A stretch of DNA of 16,594 bases from JAEUMG01 sp046349315 (GCA_046349315.1 JAXMCQ010000041.1:1-16594); one strand, 5' to 3'. Shown: positions 5,739-13,705, counted from the stretch's first letter. The notes: generated by a model from the letters alone, not told the origin. Numbers and translations: made by a program.

Positions 5739-6518
5739 TCAGACGAAGCTTTCGGCCCAGTTCACGAGTTCGAACGCCGAAATTGCAATGATGAGCAGGC
5801 TGACGGCGATGGTCAGCGGCTTGCGCGGCGCCTTCTTGAGGAGCATGCCCGACAAGAGTGCGGCTGGGATTCCTCCAGCGATGAGCGCGGCAATCGACGT
5901 GGCGTTGTCGAGCATGCCTTGCGATTGTTGGCTGATGCCGAAGAAGAAGCTGGTTACGAATACCGTGAGGACGGCGGACGTCACGACGAATTCGGCGGCA
6001 TTGACCGAGCCGATGACATAGCGGGGCGGCGCGCCCGAGCCGATCAGCGTGGACGTCACCACGGGTCCCCAGCCGCCGCCCTCAAGCGCATCAAGAAAGC
6101 CGCCTGTCGCTCCGACTGGTGCGACGAATCTGCCGCGCGGCAATGACTCGGCTGCTGGTCTGAAACAACGGACCAGGATAGCGATGCCGACGATGAGCAA
6201 ATATGAGAAGATGAAAGGCCGCATGATCGCACTGGAGACGTGGGTGAGGAGCAGTGCGCCACTAACACCGCCGATGACGCCGGCTATCGCCAGTTGGATC
6301 ATCAACTTGCGATCGACATTGCCATTAAACCAGTGCGACGTGCCGGCCGTTCCACTGGTAAAAAGCTTCGCTGCGTGAACGCTTGCCGAGGTCTGGACCG
6401 GGGGAACACCGGTAGCCAGAAGCAGGATGGAACAGATGACGCCGTAGCCCATGCCCAAGGCGCCGTCGATCAATTGGGCAAGAAAGCCCACGGTCGCAAA
6501 GGCAACAAAATCGAACAT
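5739..6518 (-). CDS. TauE/SafE-family sulfite/sulfonate exporter (distal copy)
   Basis: A 259-residue integral membrane protein with about eight hydrophobic helices, in the TauE/SafE (UPF0721) family of anion exporters; members are linked to export of sulfite, sulfoacetate or similar anions. Family signatures are the N-terminal QLIDGALGMGYGV, TSASVHAAKLF, and the mid-protein GATGGFLDALEGGGWGPV followed by GSVNAAEFVVT. The ATG at 6518 follows GGAG by eight bases; an upstream TTG at 6533 is less likely. It is the downstream twin of the gene at 6597-7370: the two align without gaps over nearly their full length at roughly three residues in four. It lies 78 bases after its twin and may be part of the cys transcript. 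The substrate is inferred to be sulfite from the neighbours, not shown. Confidence 0.88.
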   Translation of the reverse strand: MFDFVAFATVGFLAQLIDGALGMGYGVICSILLLATGVPPVQTSASVHAAKLFTSGTAGTSHWFNGNVDRKLMIQLAIAGVIGGVSGALLLTHVSSAIMRPFIFSYLLIVGIAILVRCFRPAAESLPRGRFVAPVGATGGFLDALEGGGWGPVVTSTLIGSGAPPRYVIGSVNAAEFVVTSAVLTVFVTSFFFGISQQSQGMLDNATSIAALIAGGIPAALLSGMLLKKAPRKPLTIAVSLLIIAISAFELVNWAESFV

Positions 6519-6596
6519 CCGGCGCGCTCCCAAGCGAAGCCAAGATAGTGCTGCCGAATTAAGGGATTCTCTACCGGGCTTGCGCGGCCTGGCGGC

Positions 6597-7370
6597 TTAT
6601 CCAAATAGCCATTTGATCAGTTCGAATGACGACAGCGCGATAATCAATAGGCTGACGGCGAGGGTCAGAGGCTTGCGCGGTGCTTGCTTCAACAATTTTC
6701 CGGCGAGCAGCGCAGCCGGAATTCCTCCCACGATGAGGGCTATCACCGGAATGGCGTGATCGAGCAGTCCTTCCGATTCATGCCAAACACCAAACAGTAG
6801 GCTTGTCAAAAATACCGAGACGACGGCGCAGGTCACGACGAACTCGGCAGCATTGACCGAGCCGATCACGTAGCGCGGCGGGGCACCGGTGCCGATCAAT
6901 GTCGAAGTCACGACCGGCCCCCAGCCACCGCCGCCGATCGCGTCGAGAAATCCGCCGGTCGCCCCGAGAGGCGCAACGAGCCGCATTCGCGGAATGGCCT
7001 CGGCAGCAGGTTTGAAACAGCGGATCAGGATGAGTATGCCGACCGCAAGGAGATAGACGAACACAAAGGGGCGCATGGTGGCGCCGGAGACCTGGGTCAA
7101 TATCGTTGCGCCGAGTACGCCGCCGATGACTCCCGTGGCCGAGAGTTGGATCATCAATTTGCGATCGACATTGCCATGCAGGAAATGCGATGTGCCGGAC
7201 GTCGCGGTCGTGAAGAGCTTGGCCGCGTGGACGCTGGCCGAAGTCTGAGCCGGTGGAACGCCAGTGGTCAGCAACATGACCGACGAGATCACCCCATAAC
7301 CCATGCCCAGGGCGCCGTCGATCAATTGGGCGAGGAAGCCGACGGCGGCGAAGACGACAAAATCGAACAT
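6597..7370 (-). CDS. TauE/SafE-family sulfite/sulfonate exporter (proximal copy)
   Basis: A 257-residue membrane protein, twin of the downstream gene, with the same QLIDGALGMGYGV, ASVHAAKLF, GATGGFLDAIGGGGWGP and GSVNAAEFVVT segments and about eight hydrophobic helices. The ATG at 7370 follows GAGGGG with good spacing. It begins 53 bases after the cysH stop, with no terminator visible between them, so it probably lies on the cys transcript. Placed after APS reductase and sulfite reductase, the likely role is release of surplus sulfite, a toxic intermediate; uptake or export of another sulfur anion is possible. Differences from the twin lie mainly in helix faces and a loop (SGTSHFLHGN here, AGTSHWFNGN there), which may change specificity. 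Confidence 0.88.
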   Translation of the reverse strand: MFDFVVFAAVGFLAQLIDGALGMGYGVISSVMLLTTGVPPAQTSASVHAAKLFTTATSGTSHFLHGNVDRKLMIQLSATGVIGGVLGATILTQVSGATMRPFVFVYLLAVGILILIRCFKPAAEAIPRMRLVAPLGATGGFLDAIGGGGWGPVVTSTLIGTGAPPRYVIGSVNAAEFVVTCAVVSVFLTSLLFGVWHESEGLLDHAIPVIALIVGGIPAALLAGKLLKQAPRKPLTLAVSLLIIALSSFELIKWLFG

Positions 7371-7423
7371 CCCGTGAGCCCCTCAGCGTCAGGATACTGC
7401 TTGTCGAACCTGATCGCCGCGCT

Positions 7424-8134
7424 TCAGGAACGCGAAAGATTGATCGGACGGCCGTTAGCCGTCCAGTGGATGCCGCATTCGGTCTTCGACGTTCCAAGCC
7501 AACGTCCGGCGCGCGGGTTATCTGTAGTACCACCCTTAGTAGTGCAAGGCATGCAGCCGATCGAGCGATAGCCTTCGGCGAGCAGTGGATGCCGAGGAAG
7601 ATCATAATGATCCATATAGGCATCGAGATCGCCGGCCGTGAAGCGTGCGAGTGGTTCGATCTTCAGCCGCCCATCAGTCATTTCGAGCGTCGGAATGGTG
7701 GCGCGGCTGCCGCCATGAAAGCGCTTGCGGCCGGATATCCAGGCATCAAAGCCGTCGAGTGCGCGCTCAAGCGGAGCCGTCTTACGGATATGGCAGCACA
7801 TGTCGGGATTGGACTTGTGTAACGTTCCATCGAGATCGAGCAGGCGCACATCGTCGGTGTCTGGCTGGATATTGCGGATGTCCGTCAGGCCAAGGCGATC
7901 CACCAACTTGGAGCGATAGGAAAGCGTCTCCCAAAAGTGTTTCTTGGTGTCGATGAAGATCACCGGCACGTCCTTGTCGACCTGCGCAACCATGTGGAGA
8001 AGCACGGCCGACTCCGCCCCGAATGACGAGACCAGCGCGACGCGATCCTTGTAGAGCCGCTTGATCAATGGCTCGAGGACATCGACGCCGTCAAAGCCGC
8101 CGAAGCGGGCGACGATCTCAGAGTTGGAGGTCAT
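7424..8134 (-). CDS. cysH: Assimilatory adenylyl-sulfate (APS) reductase
   Basis: A 236-residue PAPS/APS reductase-family enzyme that reduces activated sulfate to sulfite in the cytoplasm with thioredoxin-type reductant. The PP-loop-like SSFGAESAVLLHM is at 36-48. The pair Cys113-Cys114 and the CxxC at 194-197 are the four cysteines that bind a 4Fe-4S cluster; this marks APS reductases and is absent from E. coli-type PAPS reductase. The catalytic cysteine is in ECGIHW at 219-224. I chose the ATG at 8134; a TTG at 8161 overlapping the DUF934 stop (TTGA) would add nine residues and cannot be excluded, since neither has a strong ribosome site. It follows cysI and DUF934 in the cys operon. Using APS directly means the cell need not make PAPS for this step. 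Confidence 0.93.
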   Translation of the reverse strand: MTSNSEIVARFGGFDGVDVLEPLIKRLYKDRVALVSSFGAESAVLLHMVAQVDKDVPVIFIDTKKHFWETLSYRSKLVDRLGLTDIRNIQPDTDDVRLLDLDGTLHKSNPDMCCHIRKTAPLERALDGFDAWISGRKRFHGGSRATIPTLEMTDGRLKIEPLARFTAGDLDAYMDHYDLPRHPLLAEGYRSIGCMPCTTKGGTTDNPRAGRWLGTSKTECGIHWTANGRPINLSRS

Positions 8135-8157
8135 GGCGTGCAATCGGCCTTGATCAA

Positions 8158-8688
8158 TCAACCCGCATGCGGCTGTTCAAGCCAGGGTTCGGCGTCGCGA
8201 TGGCGCTCCGACCAGACTTCGACTTCGCTCGCCGGGCGATAGAGGCCGCGCTGATAAGCGAGCGACATCCGACGCGACGACTTGAGCCAGACCTCGGGTG
8301 CAAAGCGCTCGGTCACCTCGAAGGCATCGAAGCCGACCTGGCGCATGAATTGGAGCTGGTCGGGGAGCACATTGCCGCTTGCCCGCAATTCGCCGACAAA
8401 TCCGATCTCGCGGATTTGCCGCGCCAATGAATAGGCGCGCCCGTCGGTGAAGGACGGGAAGGGCAATACGATCAAGGCGAGCCGCGGCAGAAACAGGGTC
8501 AGCGCGTCGACACGATCGATGTTTGTGAAGACGACGCCAAGCCGGCCGTCATGCTTGGTTAGGGCCTCCCATTCCTTGAGGAAGCGCGCGTATGGAACGA
8601 CGATGTCGCCGGACGCGGGCAGGGGTTCGTCGAGGCCGACGTGAATCCACGGATCGTCGATAAACCGGTCGTTCTTAATGAGCGGCAT
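8158..8688 (-). CDS. DUF934 protein, accessory to sulfite reductase
   Basis: A 176-residue DUF934 protein, a family found almost always beside cysI/cysH and thought to assist sulfite reduction; its activity is not established. Recognisable segments are FPSFTDGRAYSLARQIRE (about 78-95), then GELRASGNVLPDQ and GFDAFEV. No signal peptide or membrane helix is seen. A perfect AAGGAGG lies six bases before the ATG at 8688, giving a 14-base overlap with the end of cysI. The open frame continues far upstream through cysI, but that stretch is a low-complexity Ser/Arg shadow and not protein. The stop at 8158 lies close to or overlaps the cysH start. It could be an electron-transfer or assembly partner of the siroheme enzyme. 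Confidence 0.9.
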   Translation of the reverse strand: MPLIKNDRFIDDPWIHVGLDEPLPASGDIVVPYARFLKEWEALTKHDGRLGVVFTNIDRVDALTLFLPRLALIVLPFPSFTDGRAYSLARQIREIGFVGELRASGNVLPDQLQFMRQVGFDAFEVTERFAPEVWLKSSRRMSLAYQRGLYRPASEVEVWSERHRDAEPWLEQPHAG

Positions 8689-10330
8689 AGAGGGCCTCCT
8701 TGAAAGGCTGCGCACCCAGCCGGCGATAGGCGGTGAGGAACTCCTCGCCCGGCTGGCGATGCTTGAGATAGGTGTCCAGGATCTTCTCGATGGCATCAGG
8801 TACGTCCGGTCCGGCAAAGCCGGGGCCGATGATCTGGCCGATGGAAGCGCTCGTCGACGACGACCCGCCAAGCGTGATCTGGTAGTATTCCTCGCCCTTC
8901 TTATCGAGACCGAGGATGCCGATATGGCCGACATGGTGATGGCCGCAGGCATTGATGCAGCCCGAGATATTGATCTTGAGCGGCCCGATATCCTGCTGGC
9001 GATCGTAATCGGCGAACTTGCGCGAGATCGCCTGAGCAACCGGGATGGAACGGGCGGTGGCCAGGGTGCAGTAATCAAGGCCGGGGCAGGCGATGATATC
9101 GCCGGTGAGGCCAAGATTCGACGCGGCAAGATCGGCAGCTGACAGAGCTTTCCAAACTTCGAAGAGATCGTCGCGCTTCACATGCGGCAGGACAAGGTTC
9201 TGTGCATGGCTGACGCGGATCTCGCTGAAGCTGTGCTTTTCGGCGAGATCGGCGACGAGTTCCATCTGCTCTGAAGTTGCATCGCCCGGGATGCCGCCTT
9301 CAGGCTTGAGCGAAATATTGACGATCGCATAGCCATCGGCGAAATGCGCGGCGACATTGGTGCGGACCCAGCGCGCGAAGGCCGGATTGGCCAAGCGCGC
9401 TTCTTCGAACTTCGGCGACCAGCGCGGGAGGCGTTCGAACTGCGGCGGCGCGAAATAAGCAGCGATGCGCGCAAGCTCGCGCTCTTCGACTTCGGTCTCC
9501 TGTTTTGGCCGCTTCGCATATTCTGCCTCGACCTCAGCGCGGAACTTCTCCGGCCCGAGCTCGTGAACGAGGATCTTGATGCGTGCCTTGTACTTGTTGT
9601 CGCGGCGCCCATAGAGATTATAGACGCGCATGATCGCCTCGAGATAGGCGATGAGTTCGTGCTGCGGCAGGAACTCGCGCACCGTGACACCGATCAACGG
9701 CGTGCGGCCAAGCCCACCGCCGACGATGACTTCCCAGCCGGCTTCGCCCTTGTCGTTCTTGTGCAGGCGCAAGCCGATGTCGTGCACCTTGACCGCGGCG
9801 CGGTCATTGGGAGCGCCCGTCACCGCAATCTTGAACTTGCGCGGCAGGTAGGAGAATTCGGGGTGTAGCGACGACCATTGCCGGATCAATTCGGCAACAG
9901 GACGCGGATCGGCAATCTCGTCTGCCGCGGCACCTGCCCACTGGTCGGTCGTGACATTGCGGATGCAATTGCCCGACGTCTGGATCGCATGCATCTCGAC
10001 ATCGGCAAGGGCTGCGAGAATCTCCGGCGTATCTTCGAGCTTGATCCAGTTGAATTGGATGTTCTGGCGGGTGGTGAAATGGCCGTAATTCTTGTCCCAG
10101 CGGCGCGCGATCATGGCGAGCTGGCGCAATTGGCGCGATGAGAGCGTGCCATAGGGAATGGCGATCCGCAGCATATAGGCATGGAGCTGCAGATAGAGCC
10201 CGTTCATGAGACGTAAGGGGCGGAACTCATCCTCGGTCAATTCGCCGCTCAAACGGCGCTTTGCCTGATCCGAAAACTGCGCGGTGCGGTCGCGGACAAA
10301 CTGGTAGTCGAACTCGTCATAGCGATACAT
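8675..10330 (-). CDS. cysI: Sulfite reductase hemoprotein (siroheme, 4Fe-4S)
   Basis: A 551-residue nitrite/sulfite reductase with the two-fold repeated ferredoxin-like plus siroheme domains. TTRQN at 86-90 belongs to the first half. The cluster and siroheme ligands are Cys415-x5-Cys421 (CPGLDYC) and Cys458-x3-Cys462 (NISGCINAC). It should reduce sulfite to sulfide with six electrons; the cysH and cysG neighbours favour sulfite over nitrite. No cysJ flavoprotein is present, and a 2Fe-2S ferredoxin heads the operon, so electrons probably come from ferredoxin. The ATG at 10330 follows GGAGG by seven bases. The start lies three bases after the DUF2849 stop and the end overlaps DUF934. An assimilatory nitrite reductase role is the main alternative. 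Confidence 0.94.
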   Translation of the reverse strand: MYRYDEFDYQFVRDRTAQFSDQAKRRLSGELTEDEFRPLRLMNGLYLQLHAYMLRIAIPYGTLSSRQLRQLAMIARRWDKNYGHFTTRQNIQFNWIKLEDTPEILAALADVEMHAIQTSGNCIRNVTTDQWAGAAADEIADPRPVAELIRQWSSLHPEFSYLPRKFKIAVTGAPNDRAAVKVHDIGLRLHKNDKGEAGWEVIVGGGLGRTPLIGVTVREFLPQHELIAYLEAIMRVYNLYGRRDNKYKARIKILVHELGPEKFRAEVEAEYAKRPKQETEVEERELARIAAYFAPPQFERLPRWSPKFEEARLANPAFARWVRTNVAAHFADGYAIVNISLKPEGGIPGDATSEQMELVADLAEKHSFSEIRVSHAQNLVLPHVKRDDLFEVWKALSAADLAASNLGLTGDIIACPGLDYCTLATARSIPVAQAISRKFADYDRQQDIGPLKINISGCINACGHHHVGHIGILGLDKKGEEYYQITLGGSSSTSASIGQIIGPGFAGPDVPDAIEKILDTYLKHRQPGEEFLTAYRRLGAQPFKEALYAAH

Positions 10331-10333
10331 GGT

Positions 10334-10675
10334 TCAGCCTCCAATCTCGGCCGGAAAGGCGCCGCCGAGGCCTTCGGCCTGCTTGCCAAGGTCAAGACGA
10401 ACCGTCGGGCCAAGCGTGCGGATGCGTTCGCGAATATGCAGCGCGCGGATATGGCCATCCTCGCGTTCGGCGTCGAAGAGATAGACACCGGTGACAAGAG
10501 TCGCGCGCTCGTCATCCTTGCCGCGCGACTCAAGCGCCTTGGCGGCCTGCGGCTCGGTTGCAAGCACGGCAGCGTCGATCGCCTCGCTCCAGTCGCCAGT
10601 GCGGGTGAAGAAGACTACTGCTCCATCCCGAAGGCGATTGGCGGTCATGGCCTGGCCCTTCTCGGTGATGCTCAT
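10334..10675 (-). CDS. DUF2849 protein of the sulfite reductase operon
   Basis: A 113-residue protein of the DUF2849 family, with the N-terminal TANRLRDGAVVFFTRTGDW and a central VYLFDAE segment. The family is known mainly from its constant place between cysG and cysI in alphaproteobacteria, and its function is unknown. It is soluble, with no signal peptide. The ATG at 10675 makes an ATGA overlap with the cysG stop, suggesting translational coupling; an internal ATG at 10648 has the better ribosome site (AAGGG seven bases before) and would give 104 residues starting MTANRL. I keep the longer form with reservation. A role in substrate channelling, chaperoning or electron supply for the hemoprotein is inference from context only. 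Confidence 0.85.
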   Translation of the reverse strand: MSITEKGQAMTANRLRDGAVVFFTRTGDWSEAIDAAVLATEPQAAKALESRGKDDERATLVTGVYLFDAEREDGHIRALHIRERIRTLGPTVRLDLGKQAEGLGGAFPAEIGG

Positions 10676-12087
10676 GATGCGACTCGCATTGCTTCGGGCT
10701 CGCTCGCAGCCGGGACAGGGAAGGTGACGATGTCGGCGGAAGCCTTGGCCTTGGCGAGACCGACATAGATCATGGCAGGGCCGTAGATGCCCTCGCTAGC
10801 GATGGCCTCCCAGAGACTACCGATGGTCGTCACGAAACTGCGCTCGGTCTCGAGCGTGCCGTTCTCGACGAGCGTGACAGGGCAATTCGGATCAATCCCG
10901 GCATCAAGCAGCTTGGCGGCAATGTCGCCCGCCATGTTGACGCCCATGTAGATCGCGAAGGCCTGTCCGGGCTGCGCGAGCGCCGTCCAATTCTGTTCGG
11001 CAAGGCCGCGCTCGGACGTGCCGGTCAGCAATGTGATGGAGGTGTTCTGGCCGCGCTGCGTCAATGGCAACCCGATCGATGCGGCGCAGCCCAGAGCCGC
11101 CGTGATGCCGGGAACGACATCGACTGCGATGCCGGCCGCTTCAAGCGCTGCCTGTTCCTCGCCGCCACGACCAAAGATGTAAGGATCGCCGCCCTTGAGA
11201 CGCACGACACGGCGTCCAGCCTTGGCCTCATTGATCAGGATGCGGTTGATTTCACCCTGCTTGGGTGAGGGCTCATAGGGCGTCTTGCCGACCGGAATGC
11301 GAATCGCATCGCGGCGCGCCATTTCGAGGACGGCAGGACCCACAAGCCGGTCATAGACGATGACGTCGGCTTCGATCAGCTTGCGCTGCGCCTTCAGTGT
11401 CAGGAGTTCCGGATCGCCAGGGCCGGCGCCCACGAGCGAGACGCGCCCGGCCGGTGGGGAGGAGTTCCCGGCCAGCGCGGCTTCAAGCTCGCGGGCATAG
11501 GCCGGGGTGTCGCCGGCCAGAAAGCTGTCGCGGATCGATCCGAAGAAATATTTCTGCCAGAAATCACGCCGCGCAAAACCGGGGGCGACGGTGTTGGCGA
11601 TACGCTCGCGCAAATTATCTGCGGTCGAGGCCAAGCGGCCAAGGGCAGAGGGGAGCATCGCATCGATGCGGGCGCGCAAACCTTGACCCAGAACGGGGGC
11701 CGCACCTTCGGTGCCGATCGCCACGACGACCGGATCGCGATCGACGATCGAAGGCTGGATGAAACTCGACAATTCGGCGCGGTCAACGACGTTCACCGGA
11801 AGCTTGCGCTTCAACGCCTCGGCCGAGACGATCTCTTCCAGTGCCTCATCCGCGACATAGACAACGGCGGCATCATCGAGATGCTGGGTTGCAAAACTCT
11901 TGGCCTTCCAGTTGATACGACCGGCATCACGCAAATCGACAAGCTCGCCGGAAAGTTCAGGAGCAATAACGTCGATCGCCACCTCGGTCTTGAGCAGCAG
12001 ACGCACCTTGCGCAGTGCTTCTTCACCCGAGCCAATGACGACGGCACGCCGGTCTTTCAAATCGACGAAAAGGGGGAAATAACGCAT
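10672..12087 (-). CDS. cysG: Siroheme synthase (dehydrogenase/ferrochelatase plus uroporphyrinogen-III methyltransferase)
   Basis: A 471-residue bifunctional protein that makes siroheme, the cofactor of the sulfite reductase downstream. The N-terminal part (1 to about 205) is the precorrin-2 dehydrogenase/sirohydrochlorin ferrochelatase module, with a Rossmann VVIGSGEEALRK and the VNVVDRAELSSFIQPSIVDR segment. The C-terminal part (about 215-460) is the SAM-dependent uroporphyrinogen-III methyltransferase, with VGAGPGDPELLTLKA, RLKGGDPYIFGRGGEE and VPGITAALGCAASIGLPLT. The usual SPVLAR of the ferrochelatase half reads APVLGQ here, so the serine that is phosphorylated in enteric CysG seems absent. 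The ATG at 12087 follows GAGGAG by seven bases, eleven bases after the ferredoxin stop. The stop overlaps DUF2849 by four bases. Confidence 0.95.
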   Translation of the reverse strand: MRYFPLFVDLKDRRAVVIGSGEEALRKVRLLLKTEVAIDVIAPELSGELVDLRDAGRINWKAKSFATQHLDDAAVVYVADEALEEIVSAEALKRKLPVNVVDRAELSSFIQPSIVDRDPVVVAIGTEGAAPVLGQGLRARIDAMLPSALGRLASTADNLRERIANTVAPGFARRDFWQKYFFGSIRDSFLAGDTPAYARELEAALAGNSSPPAGRVSLVGAGPGDPELLTLKAQRKLIEADVIVYDRLVGPAVLEMARRDAIRIPVGKTPYEPSPKQGEINRILINEAKAGRRVVRLKGGDPYIFGRGGEEQAALEAAGIAVDVVPGITAALGCAASIGLPLTQRGQNTSITLLTGTSERGLAEQNWTALAQPGQAFAIYMGVNMAGDIAAKLLDAGIDPNCPVTLVENGTLETERSFVTTIGSLWEAIASEGIYGPAMIYVGLAKAKASADIVTFPVPAASEPEAMRVAS

Positions 12088-12098
12088 CGGACTACTCC

Positions 12099-12413
12099 TC
12101 ACGCCCCCTCGACGAGGCGTACTGCCAAGCCGTCGAGTTCGGGTGTGTAGATGATCTGGCAGGAAAGCCGCGAACCCGGATGGATGAGCGGCAATTCATC
12201 GAGCATGGCCTCTTCGTCTTCACGCGCCGGGTGAAGACGGTCGGACCAGGTCTCGGAGACCTCGACATGGCAAGTGGCACAGGCGCAAGCGCCGCCGCAC
12301 AACCCGCCGACGTCGAAACCGTGCTCGCGGATGATTTCCATGATCCGCCAGCCTTCCACGGCTTCCACCTCGTGGTCGCGGCCCGCCTGATCCTTGATCC
12401 GAATAACGCCCAT
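12099..12413 (-). CDS. 2Fe-2S ferredoxin, adrenodoxin/ISC type
   Basis: A 104-residue plant/adrenodoxin-fold ferredoxin. The cluster ligands are Cys39-x5-Cys45-x2-Cys48 in LCGGACACATCHVEV and Cys85 in SRLSCQI; Cys43 is an extra cysteine common in the ISC-type group. The acidic EDEEAMLDE stretch is the usual partner-binding region. It is the first gene of the cys operon, eleven bases before cysG, and the operon lacks a flavoprotein subunit, so it is a good candidate electron donor to the sulfite reductase hemoprotein (inference). The ATG at 12413 is chosen because the fold begins there, although the ribosome site is poor (GGA six bases upstream); a GTG at 12428 would add five residues. A general iron-sulfur assembly ferredoxin is the alternative. 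Confidence 0.92.
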   Translation of the reverse strand: MGVIRIKDQAGRDHEVEAVEGWRIMEIIREHGFDVGGLCGGACACATCHVEVSETWSDRLHPAREDEEAMLDELPLIHPGSRLSCQIIYTPELDGLAVRLVEGA

Positions 12414-12519
12414 ATCCAATCCATTCACTGCACTGCCGTTCGGTATTTCCTATCGCTTTGTCTTCCCCCTGAATTCGTTTGATTCCAGGCCCAAAAGGAG
12501 GGTAGAAGCGGTTCCTAGG

Positions 12520-12551
12520 GTTCGTAATTCCGAACGTTCTATTTAACGAAC
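12520..12551. promoter_or_regulatory. Two abutting GTTC-N8-GAAC palindromes, candidate operators of the XRE-cupin regulator
   Basis: Two 16-bp inverted repeats sit head to tail: GTTC-N8-GAAC at 12520-12535 and again at 12536-12551, with no base between. They begin 27 bases before the XRE-cupin gene and lie about 107-138 bases upstream of the ferredoxin start. Equal arms and a repeat period of 16 bases suggest cooperative binding of two dimers to adjacent sites. The most likely binder is the adjacent regulator. I see no convincing promoter hexamers for either gene. Confidence 0.6.
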
Positions 12552-12577
12552 ATAAGTACTAAAGAAAGAACTGCAAT

Positions 12578-13198
12578 ATGTCAACGCGCCGGAGCCGCAA
12601 GACGGGCGAGTCACAACAGGTTGATCCGACCCCGGCCCTCGGCAAGACGATCCAGCGGCTGCGCAAGGCCTACAACATGTCGTTAGGGGAGCTTTCGGAG
12701 CAGTCGGGGGTCGCCAAATCGATCATTTCCCAGATCGAGCGCAACGAGACCAACCCGACCATCGGCACCGTCTACCGACTGTCAAAAGCCCTCGAAACCA
12801 CGATCGATGAGGTCCTTCGCGTCGATTCGGGTGTCAATTTCATCGAGCACCAGACCAAATCCGGCATTCCGATCCTCGAAAGCCAGGACGGACTTTGCCG
12901 CCTGGCGATCGCCGGTCCATTGAACCTGGTCGAATCCCTGCAGTGGTATGATTTCCAGGCCAAGCCCGGCGGCGTGCTCGAGTCAGATCCGCACCCGCCC
13001 GGCACGATCGAGCATCTTTACCTTCTCAAAGGCGAGCTCGAGGTGACCGCCGGGGAGGAAAGCCGCATGCTCAAGACCGGCGAGGCAATCCGCTTCCATG
13101 GCGACCGGCCGCACAAATTGGTCAATACCGGTGCCACCGATGCCCATGCAACGATGATCCTGGTCATCCGCAATCCTGCGGGCGAGGATCGCCGCTAG
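12578..13198 (+). CDS. XRE-family regulator with C-terminal cupin domain
   Basis: A 206-residue regulator. Residues 21-80 form a lambda-repressor-type helix-turn-helix (LGKTIQRLRKAYNMSLGELS, then the AKSIISQIERNETNPT recognition segment), and about 123-198 form a small cupin (HPPGTIEHLYLLKGELEV, then GEAIRFHGDRPHKLVNTG) that probably senses a small molecule. E. coli SutR (YdcN), a regulator of sulfur-utilisation genes, has the same architecture. Here the gene is divergent from a complete sulfite-reduction operon, and paired palindromes lie just upstream, so control of the cys genes and of itself is the leading inference. The ATG at 12578 has only a weak ribosome site. Its stop lies eight bases from that of the convergent secreted-protein gene. 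Many relatives regulate amino-acid or polyamine genes, so the signal is open. Confidence 0.9.
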   Translation: MSTRRSRKTGESQQVDPTPALGKTIQRLRKAYNMSLGELSEQSGVAKSIISQIERNETNPTIGTVYRLSKALETTIDEVLRVDSGVNFIEHQTKSGIPILESQDGLCRLAIAGPLNLVESLQWYDFQAKPGGVLESDPHPPGTIEHLYLLKGELEVTAGEESRMLKTGEAIRFHGDRPHKLVNTGATDAHATMILVIRNPAGEDRR

Positions 13199-13206
13199 CC
13201 CAAGGA

Positions 13207-13617
13207 TCAGTTGCTGATCGGGTGGTAGTAATTGACCCGGTTGCTGGGGCCATCGAGCTTGAGGATGCCGGTTGCGGGATCGCGGGTGTAGGTACTATCC
13301 GGCAAAGGCTTCGATTCATGGGAGATCGCGCAGGTGTATTTCACCTGCTCGCGGACGAGCTTGCCGTCGACCACCTTGCCGGTCGCGCTGATCAAACCGG
13401 CCTCGGCTCCGTCCTTGCAGAAGGCGAGCCCGGTCGAACTCATCAGGATGCGATAGGTCCCGTCTTCATTGTGGACGATGGATAGGGAGTCGATCGAACC
13501 GTCCAACGCGTCGATTGCCATGTAATACCCGGTCCATTCATCCTCTTCGTCCTGTGCCAGGACCGGCGGGGCGAGGAGACAGAAAGCTGCGGCGATCATC
13601 ATTGCTCTGCGGATCAT
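13207..13617 (-). CDS. Small secreted/periplasmic protein of unknown function
   Basis: I do not recognise this 136-residue protein. It starts with a clear Sec signal peptide: MIRR, a hydrophobic core (MMIAAAFCLLAPPV) and a likely cleavage after VLA at 19-21. The mature part begins with an acidic QDEEDEW and has two cysteines, in AFCKDG and KYTCAIS, that could form a disulfide. Its Gly/Asp/Tyr-rich pattern (DGTYRI, DSTYTRDPATGILKLDG) suggests a small beta-sheet, lipocalin-like or DUF2147-like fold; that is an impression only. The start at 13617 is set by GAGG seven bases upstream and by the signal peptide; the longer open frame to 13914 runs through the EamA gene and is not supported. It is convergent with the XRE-cupin gene and 88 bases downstream of the EamA gene. 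Confidence 0.8.
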   Translation of the reverse strand: MIRRAMMIAAAFCLLAPPVLAQDEEDEWTGYYMAIDALDGSIDSLSIVHNEDGTYRILMSSTGLAFCKDGAEAGLISATGKVVDGKLVREQVKYTCAISHESKPLPDSTYTRDPATGILKLDGPSNRVNYYHPISN

Positions 13618-13705
13618 CGGACAACCTCGTGACGTTGCGAGCGCCACCAATGCTAAACAGAGCTTCATTAAGATCGCAACAAGGCTTGAGGTTAACGTGT
13701 CGCGA

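Noticed and set aside
8689..9129. N-terminal extension of the DUF934 protein into cysI
   Set aside because: The extra residues are a Ser/Arg/Pro-rich shadow of cysI, and a perfect AAGGAGG precedes the ATG at 8688.
12520..12551. A second LexA box upstream of the XRE-cupin gene
   Set aside because: The GTTC and GAAC units form inverted pairs with 8-base spacers; same-orientation units are 12 bases apart, not the 7 required for the alphaproteobacterial LexA box.
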